From contig CM060970.1 of NCBI GenBank assembly GCA_030765045.1, positions 51,794,076-51,858,075 of the forward strand: 64,000 nucleotides of DNA. Reading direction: 5' to 3'. The position numbers were made by a program, and so were the translations under genes. This stretch comes from Tenodera sinensis (lineage: Eukaryota > Arthropoda > Insecta > Mantodea > Mantidae). Shown here in pieces: positions 61,901 through 64,000 of the stretch. Under the pieces are notes generated by a model. The model was not told the DNA's origin. It made no database searches and was given only the letters and a program-made list of their open reading frames with translations. Every line of letters begins with the position of its first letter. Positions within the stretch are counted from its first letter, which is position 1.

Positions 61901-62275
61901 ATCTTCATCCTTGAAGTGGCAGGAAATGAAAAAACAATTAGGTGTGATTTGTTATTGTCTTTCATCTGACCATTAACAAGCTAATGGGTAGTTCTTATTA
62001 CTGTTTAATTTTCATGCAGAAAGAGACAGAGATATTTTGAAAAGAATGTTACGGTATAGAAATGTACTTATTTTGTTTCAGATGACATGGAAATAGCTGA
62101 GAAGATAACTATTTCTCGTCAGTTCAAGGAGAGGGTAGTGCATCCTATTTTGAAGAGACATTTCCTCCGAGATGAATTTCTAGGAAGAATCAATGAAATA
62201 GTATACTTTCTACCATTTTCACGTTCCGAATTAATGAAACTGGTGTCAAAAGAATTGGAATTTTGGGCCAAAAAG
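43669..62275 (+). CDS. CLPB: CLPB (Skd3) mitochondrial ankyrin-AAA+ disaggregase, 9 exons, C-terminus missing
   Basis: CLPB keeps proteins of the mitochondrial intermembrane space soluble by ATP-driven threading. Exons 43669-43978, 44079-44130, 44273-44463, 46027-46253, 47553-47667, 50518-50696, 54156-54317, 58046-58202 and 62082-62275 join in frame to 529 residues, all with GT-AG borders. The N-terminus is basic and free of early acidic residues (targeting signal). A hydrophobic segment PCTVALLLAYCASHL near residues 86-101 matches the place where PARL cleaves human CLPB. Ankyrin repeats lie at about 104-255, separated from the ATPase by a charged helix ending in EERRRF. The AAA+ domain shows Walker A GSSGIGKT (320-327), pore loop GYVG (368-371), Walker B VVLFDE (389-394), sensor-1 Asn435 and arginine finger Arg500. 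About 150 residues, including sensor 2 and the ClpB D2 small domain, lie beyond the window. Confidence 0.96.
44079..44130 (+). CDS. CLPB: CLPB exon 2: start of ankyrin repeats
   Basis: A 52-bp exon between tgttgcag and gtatgc that encodes QRLFRAAKFGNILEIR, the helix pair that opens the ankyrin region. Too short to notice alone, but it is required to join exons 1 and 3 in phase. Confidence 0.85.
44273..44463 (+). CDS. CLPB: CLPB exon 3: ankyrin repeat
   Basis: Encodes LSAEGFDVNLRHPLGWTALQ then VNGKHEAVAALLDAGADPNL and ends IEKGLHSVD. The LGWTALQVA and LLDAGADPNLGD motifs are classic ankyrin turns and match human CLPB LGWTALMVA and LLAAGADPNLGD. Donor gtagga; a DD42D mariner sits in the following intron. 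Confidence 0.95.
44556..45910 (+). mobile_element. Mariner element of DD41D-like type, full length, in CLPB intron 3
   Basis: TA-flanked, 1355 bp. The ends cagggtgcacacaaagtcta and the complement of cagactttgtgcgcgcactg pair over 32 bp with about 7 mismatches. Confidence 0.85.
44742..45805 (+). pseudogene. DD42D mariner-like transposase, one frameshift
   Basis: Two frames: MADTIDYTIEECLVSALWVH...LAWERKTFL, then TGSVCDTTRSGRPSTRLGLC to the end at 45805. The single shift lies near 44910. The catalytic triad is present: MFTDEC, FQHDGAPAH and SPDLTTPD. By my count 42 residues separate the second and third Asp, one more than the usual 41 of the rosa-type family. Probably non-functional because of the shift. 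Confidence 0.8.
46027..46253 (+). CDS. CLPB: CLPB exon 4: second ankyrin block
   Basis: Encodes VLVKREDEFSDRLNNRATFH, FTALHYAVLADSYETVKVLL and AGHRPIEYTREGDIKQIL. FTALHYAVLAD and LLERGADP are ankyrin motifs also found in CLPB proteins. The exon has a ttttattatag acceptor and ends in phase 0 at gtaata. Confidence 0.95.
46500..47330. repeat. Several tRNA-like SINE heads in CLPB intron 4
   Basis: Decayed heads are visible at 46515-46580 (plus; agtgcaatggttaatatgct), 46925-47005 (minus; ggttcaaatactgcc in the complement) and 47220-47300 (plus; cagctcagtggtttcatt, gtgattcgattctcagg). None matches a family here over more than the head. Confidence 0.4.
47553..47667 (+). CDS. CLPB: CLPB exon 5: charged linker into AAA+ domain
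   Basis: Encodes FEELQRQKEAEERRRFPLEQ, then RLKQYIVGQEGPIATVAS. The EAEERRRFPLEQRLK block is nearly identical to human CLPB. It links the ankyrin repeats to the ATPase. A TA-flanked transposon begins 32 bp after its donor. Confidence 0.95.
47700..49629. mobile_element. TA-flanked DNA transposon, 1930 bp, in CLPB intron 5
   Basis: Ends tgagtcattccacatcaaat and the complement of tttgacgtggattgaccca pair over about 26 bp and abut TA on both sides. The interior codes on plus for LHSQSREIISNVWTYMKEEA, a motif of a DDE-type transposase family of insects, and on minus for an unassigned 82-codon frame (48496-48744). Probably a decayed autonomous copy. Confidence 0.68.
49630..50517. other. CLPB intron 5 remainder
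   Basis: Contains a B-box-like ggttcggttcccagctgg near 49744, probably a SINE scrap. Otherwise nothing recognised. Confidence 0.35.
50518..50696 (+). CDS. CLPB: CLPB exon 6: Walker A
   Basis: Encodes [20 protein letters not shown], then GSSGIGKTELAKQLANYI and FIRLDMSEYQEKHE. GSSGIGKT is the P-loop. Donor gtacta, phase 0. Confidence 0.97.
50697..51600. other. CLPB intron 6 start, possible LINE 3' end
   Basis: At 50930-50970 cctaatgacaataaaatctattattattatt resembles the tail of CR1-type LINEs (gacaataaaa plus short-period tail). Nothing else is identified. Confidence 0.35.
51600..51866 (+). mobile_element. Penelope-like RT N-terminal fragment
   Basis: Reads LRSHIVAVQKIIQESKIIPD and then PKLYYLPKIHKKDDSMRPII, the PKLYGLPKIHK...LRPI motif at the start of Penelope-like RTs. 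It stops after SNIDTATLFG. Confidence 0.78.
52005..52281 (+). mobile_element. SINE-1 copy, near full length
   Basis: Upstream part (gaatcggttggagaattttat), tRNA-like head gtcatagtagcttaatggtt (box A) and ggttcaaatcctggc (box B), then the body and tail ggcataaataaataataatt. Best single copy for defining the family. Confidence 0.82.
52560..53190 (-). mobile_element. Penelope-like RT catalytic fragment
   Basis: Minus strand reads QQTFYLVIGGPLSSFLANHF and KTWYRYGDHILLLF. The family motif is G.PLSPFLAN..M and YRYVDDI; here the catalytic DD reads DH, so the copy is inactive. Confidence 0.75.
53191..54155. other. CLPB intron 6 end, nothing recognised
   Basis: No element boundaries or exon identified before exon 7. 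Confidence 0.4.
54156..54317 (+). CDS. CLPB: CLPB exon 7: pore loop and Walker B
   Basis: Encodes VAKLIGAPPGYVGHDDGGQL, then TAVVLFDEVDKAHPDVLTVL and ends LQLFDE. It holds the GYVG pore loop and the LFDEVDKAH Walker B. The exon is 162 bp and phase 0 at both ends. A full-length mariner follows 254 bp downstream. Confidence 0.97.
54572..55906 (-). mobile_element. Mariner element, full length, in CLPB intron 7
   Basis: Perfect 26-bp terminal inverted repeats starting cgagggccgttcagaaagta at 54572-54597 and 55881-55906, abutting TA on both sides. Total 1335 bp. It contains one uninterrupted transposase ORF. Confidence 0.95.
54671..55759 (-). CDS. Mariner transposase, 362 aa, third catalytic Asp replaced by Gly
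   Basis: Complete reading frame without stops. HTH regions precede the WVPKILTD linker (residues 131-138). Catalytic Asp170 (AGDETW) and Asp265 (FLHDNARPH) are present. The third acid of the DD34D triad should be at residue 300, in APS(D)YHLF, but the codon reads GGT, giving APSGYHLF. Such a protein would bind its ends but should be unable to cut. Length is slightly more than typical mariner (about 345). Confidence 0.9.
   Translation of the reverse strand: MWPFEMCAAIENPAKCEVRAVIRFFTAKGYSEAAIHRELCAVYGPRVMSEGVVREWVRLFKSGRENVHDEERSGRPSLVTDELVQTVDAKVRENRRFTMSELSTNFPQISKTLLYEIVTARLGYRKFCARWVPKILTDYHKTQRMASALDFLSRYEDEGEPLLNRIVAGDETWIKYVNPETKEQSKMWAHSNSPTKPIKARQDFSSRKLMATVFRDAKGVLLVEFMERGMTINQDVYCETPKKLRRAIQNKRRGMLTSGIVFLHDNARPHSARRTTALLESFKWDVVNHPPYSPDLAPSGYHLFMHMKKWLGSQRFDDDEELKDAVTGWLQAQAGDFYAEGISKLVNRYDKCLNRYRNYVEK
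56185..56584 (-). repeat. Dispersed repeat R2, copy e
   Basis: Minus-strand R2 from gatgtgttgcactcatatga to ctacatttttcataaagtaa, ending where a LINE-A copy begins (shared agattt). The rest of R2 is not found beyond the LINE. Confidence 0.65.
56585..57395 (+). mobile_element. LINE-A RNase H to 3' tail
   Basis: Starts RFPEHEWLHIYTDGSLISNQ, then FDGEIEAIRMALQNLL, VILSDSRAAI, FQWIPAHCGLSGNEKADFLA and CPLCDLQEEMD, where TGA replaces the next codon. A later one-base A insertion shifts the final part. Tail gctaacaacagcaaca. DGS, GEIEAI, SDSRAA and HCG..GNEKAD carry the RNase H active-site acids. Confidence 0.88.
57440..57745 (+). mobile_element. Penelope-like element GIY-YIG fragment
   Basis: Reads FKDYNIKLAPQNKYRVRNLL, then GIYFVNCEDCHKVYIGKTKI and NLETRMKKHIRNIKYKE. 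GIY and YIG are both intact here. The frame stops at a TAG shortly after KEINQ. Confidence 0.85.
57782..57976. mobile_element. SINE-1 fold-back (minus arm then plus arm)
   Basis: 57784-57849 is minus-strand SINE-1 (gaggtagaatcaaaactgaa, gggacttgaaccacag) and 57850-57976 is plus-strand SINE-1 (ggttcaaatcatagctgtgg to taagtttgttggtataatta). The junction lies at the B box. Confidence 0.75.
58046..58202 (+). CDS. CLPB: CLPB exon 8: sensor 1
   Basis: Encodes GRLTDGKGKTIECKDAIFVM, then TSNLASDEIAQHALQLRKEA and ends QRLEGKM. MTSN carries sensor 1. The donor is gtgcgt after a single extra G, which makes Asp with exon 9. A Tc1-like element starts 93 bp downstream. Confidence 0.95.
58296..59676 (-). 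mobile_element. Tc1-like element, full length, in CLPB intron 8
   Basis: TA-flanked, 1381 bp. The ends cagtcgccgcaatggaaatc and the complement of gatttcaattgcggtgactg match with 3 mismatches in 25. A second aaatctttac copy lies in the right inner region, suggesting the IR/DR layout of Tc1 elements. Confidence 0.92.
58382..59392 (-). CDS. Tc1-like transposase, 336 aa, DD34E triad intact
   Basis: Uninterrupted frame starting MGRKKLTSEEKTRALTLLEV. N-terminal HTH with SRQAIYDLK (residues 34-42), a GRPR-like basic linker (NTPRRKIGSGGKRK), Asp151 (MFSDECTF), Asp241 (FMHDDAPAH) and Glu276 (SPDLNPIENAW), exactly 34 residues between the last two. All expected parts are present, so this may be a functional or recently functional enzyme. 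Confidence 0.92.
   Translation of the reverse strand: MGRKKLTSEEKTRALTLLEVGTSVIRVASNLKVSRQAIYDLKTAAASFPPGNTPRRKIGSGGKRKTSTRTDGLLKREVMADPWITAAGLKKNHPDVLNNVAIRTIQHQLQKDLGLPSRCAAKKPLLTEAMQKKRIHFCKTSEDWRKVMFSDECTFKLVRGKSKMVRRPKNVSRYDPKVTVKTVKHPKSVMVWGAFSGNYGRGGLYFLPKNITMKGSNYLEVLQQHLLTFWPIHQCQYFMHDDAPAHRTKMVQKFLKDNNIPVLQWPGNSPDLNPIENAWNQMKNKIEELQPSSIKELQEVLKLWVEMDKKYFEYLADSMPRRLLKVIKVKGNMTKY
60250..60760 (-). mobile_element. Degenerate mariner fragment
   Basis: Minus-strand frames give LITCDEIWI, MSKSKFKAMIVFPNIWMAI, and in the broken end ILPQDNALAHCAI. These fit mariner segments GDETW, MSKSKFKAML and LHHDNAPAHTA. Stops and frameshifts are frequent. The upstream end overlaps a sequence repeated at 61075. 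Confidence 0.6.
60855..61165 (+). mobile_element. Penelope-like C-terminal scrap
   Basis: GKIYIGKTKRNGK retains the YIGKT motif; then EQIYIIKNCNKIINFEFTVL resembles the ENIYIIKDEDRLMNFDIPII tail of the 40-kb copy. The last 85 bp (gactgaggatgatcttgaaa...) recur inverted at 60680-60765. Confidence 0.5.
61198..61373. mobile_element. SINE-1 fold-back (minus arm then plus arm)
   Basis: Minus arm 61198-61315 from the tail complement attatttatttatgccaaca to ccacagcgg; plus arm 61316-61373 from aggatctgtggttcaaatcc to gttccagttctacctctc. The same B-box region junction as at 57850. Confidence 0.75.
61380..62081. other. CLPB intron 8 end, nothing recognised
   Basis: No element ends or exon recognised before exon 9. 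Confidence 0.4.
62082..62275 (+). CDS. CLPB: CLPB exon 9: arginine finger, last exon in window
   Basis: Encodes DMEIAEKITISRQFKERVVH, then FLRDEFLGRINEIVYFLPF and ends KELEFWAKK, ending in phase 0 at gtatgt. FLGRINE carries the arginine finger. The next exon (sensor 2 region) is not found before 64000. Confidence 0.96.
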
Positions 62276-62504
62276 GTATGTTTCTAGAAAAACATTAAAC
62301 ATTGAGTCTGAATTCCTGGAATGTGTGATGGGCCATTAAGACAATTTTATCATTATTAAATATTATACTTTGTCTTAAATTCATGTTTCTCAAGCATATT
62401 ATGTTAAATTTGAGTGTAAGTTTTCCTAACCACAATGCGCATTTTTGTCTTAAGCGTTAAACCCCAGGGCTGCTTGCATCTAATCACAGGACACTACATA
62501 CTTG

Positions 62505-62690
62505 CATACTTGGGATATATTCTTCACCACTCTGTCCTCTATGTGATCTGCAAGAGGAAATGGACCGAGACCACCTTCAAATATGCCTGACCACTTCTAG
62601 CGACCCATCCATCAGTGAAAAATATTGGAGAGCAAGAGGATTAATGACTTCATTGTCAGAAATCCAGCATTAGCTAACAACAACATACTT
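62505..62690 (+). mobile_element. LINE-A 3' fragment
   Basis: Begins at the GIYSSPLCPLCDLQEEMD motif region (ttgggatatattcttcacc) and ends agctaacaacaaca. It is 5'-truncated in CLPB intron 9. Confidence 0.8.
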
Positions 62691-62694
62691 GCAA

Positions 62695-63300
62695 ACTTAG
62701 ATTTAAAGAAAAATGTTATTGAAAGAAATCTGATGTGGTTCATTCACATGAATTTTCTGCTTGCTTTTCTAACAACCTACCGTGTTGCACGTTTTGATTG
62801 ATTGTCCACTATATGCCCCGGTGCGCCAGTCCCTTGGCCTGGGTTTTAGTCTGCGGTCCATTCTAGGCGACGACCCAAACTCTGTAGATACGGTGCTGCG
62901 GTTCTTTGCTGAAATTGGATTCGCCAAACAAGTATAACTTGTGTTTTTAGTATTAGGCTTTTAATTTTACAATTTACCCATCTGCAATCAGATTTGCCAT
63001 TTTTTTTATTCAGTTTTTATGCCTTGACTATTTTACCATTCACTTTTTAACATTTTAACTGTTTTAACATTAACGGTTTGGTCTTTTAACTGTTCTAGCA
63101 TTTTTTTGGTTTTGTGTTTTAGCTTAGCTTTTAACCAGAGGTCTGTGAGTGTTTTAACCTACTAATTTGACTTAGGGCTCAAATGACCTAGCTGTCGACA
63201 GGCCCTTAAATGCTACTCACTTACTTACTCTAACAAACTATTCTTACAAAATCTTATCCTTCTGATTACTTCTTACAAATGCTAATGCTAAGTGGAATAT
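62695..63300 (-). repeat. Dispersed repeat R2, copy f, split by LINE-B
   Basis: Terminal part of minus-strand R2 (aaatctgatgtggttcattc and attcttacaaaatcttatc) separated by 62780-63228. It directly follows the LINE-A tail. Confidence 0.6.
62780..63228 (+). mobile_element. LINE-B 3' end nested in R2
   Basis: Reads HVLIDCPLYAPVRQSLGLGF and VLRFFAEIGFAKQV stop, the C-terminus of a LINE ORF2 (CPLY motif), then a pyrimidine-rich 3'UTR with cgacaggcccttaaatg and a short actcacttactta tail. Flanked by tctaacaaMcta repeats at 62768-62779 and 63229-63240. Confidence 0.78.
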
Positions 63301-64000
63301 ACTGTGGCATCTATAGGAGCTAGCCCTGGCCAATTGTCCTATAGATTTTGAATGTTACTGGTGTTGTCTTTTTATTATGAAGTTTTGTATGCGTTGAGCA
63401 ATGAGATTCTTTTACTACCCCAGGCCGTGGTACTGGTGAAATGAACGAACACAGGATGTAACTTTACTATATCACTTTTATTTGCACTTTTCTCGTTGAA
63501 TATTACACTCGTTACATTTAAATTAACTTTCATTGTACCTGATTATATTTCCTTGATAGTCCTTTCACATTATTAGATATTTTAGGCCACTTGTACCGTG
63601 TGCATCTACTCGTGTAACAAAACATGTCTTCACTTTCTGGAGACTAGGACACTACTAAGAAAAAAGTTGGTGCCTCTTTACATAACGCGTTTGTATTCAT
63701 ATGCATATGCGTTTATTTCCCGCGAAGCACGCTTTGAAACCCTCCTACGCGCTAAATAGTTCATGTAATGTTAGGGAAGCAATCTTTATCTTCCTCCCTA
63801 CACTTTTAACATTAAATATATATGGTTCTTATACAGTGCTGTTAGTTTAAGAGTCGGCGCTAGCGACAAATGCCGCGCTCCCTCAAGTCACCTCCCGCTT
63901 GCTGATAGACAGGACTTTACAGGCCCGAAGAAACTGGCACGCACTTTTCATGCGTCTGTTAGTTTCAACCTTGGCACGCAGTAGCAGCACGACTTATCAG
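63301..64000. other. CLPB intron 9, unassigned, GC-richer end
   Basis: The last 150 bp are less AT-rich (tcggcgctagcgacaaatgc), unlike the surrounding intron. This might be the edge of an LTR or another element, but no motif proves it. No CLPB exon found. Confidence 0.3.

Noticed and set aside
62276..64000. Next CLPB exon (sensor 2 region)
   Set aside because: No translated segment resembles the expected GARSIKHEVERR-type sequence; it must lie to the right of the window.
1..64000. A new defence or multi-gene system
   Set aside because: All recognisable coding sequence is either PCM1, CLPB or transposon protein; no cluster of unknown co-oriented genes exists.

Overview
This is a eukaryotic, AT-rich, intron-rich window. 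It most likely comes from an insect with a large, repeat-laden genome. The conserved proteins, the abundance of mariner/Tc1, Penelope-like and RNase H-bearing LINE copies, and the kilobase introns fit a hemimetabolous insect, but the exact order is inference. No bacterial, CRISPR or operon-type feature was seen.

Two host genes lie head to head. On the minus strand, ten exons between 34.9 kb and 1.3 kb encode the N-terminal part of the centriolar-satellite scaffold PCM1 (the Drosophila relative is combover). On the plus strand, nine exons between 43.7 kb and 62.3 kb encode CLPB (Skd3), the mitochondrial ankyrin-AAA+ disaggregase. The final CLPB exons lie beyond the right edge, and the later PCM1 exons lie beyond the left edge. 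A short interval around 43.3-43.67 kb looks like a shared bidirectional promoter. It contains a perfect 14-bp palindrome that matches an RFX X-box, the element that controls ciliary and centrosomal genes. A candidate 5'UTR exon of PCM1 starts beside it.

Almost everything else is transposable-element debris in the introns. (1) One LINE family (LINE-A, endonuclease-RT-RNase H, AAC-rich 3' tail) has at least six copies. One lacks the whole RT, and one is rearranged by 5' inversion inside a 14-bp target duplication. (2) Fragments of other LINEs are present, including one whose tail explains a GAGT microsatellite. (3) Penelope-like fragments carry GIY-YIG or RT motifs. (4) There are five tRNA-headed SINE families. 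SINE-1 repeatedly forms head-to-head fold-backs. (5) DNA transposons include a full-length mariner whose third catalytic Asp is Gly, an apparently intact DD34E Tc1-like element, a frameshifted DD42D mariner, a 1.9-kb TA-flanked element 32 bp from a CLPB splice donor, a 1.3-kb hAT derivative with an 8-bp target duplication, and deletion derivatives. (6) An unclassified dispersed repeat of about 870 bp (called R2 here, only as a local label, unrelated to the R2 retrotransposon) is present six times and serves as landing pad for four nested insertions.

I did not find a convincing new multi-gene system. The most interesting host observation is the X-box in the PCM1/CLPB bidirectional promoter. 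The most interesting mobile-element observations are the RT-less LINE, the catalytic Asp-to-Gly mariner and the recurrent SINE fold-backs. All homology calls are from reading translated sequence; no database search was run.
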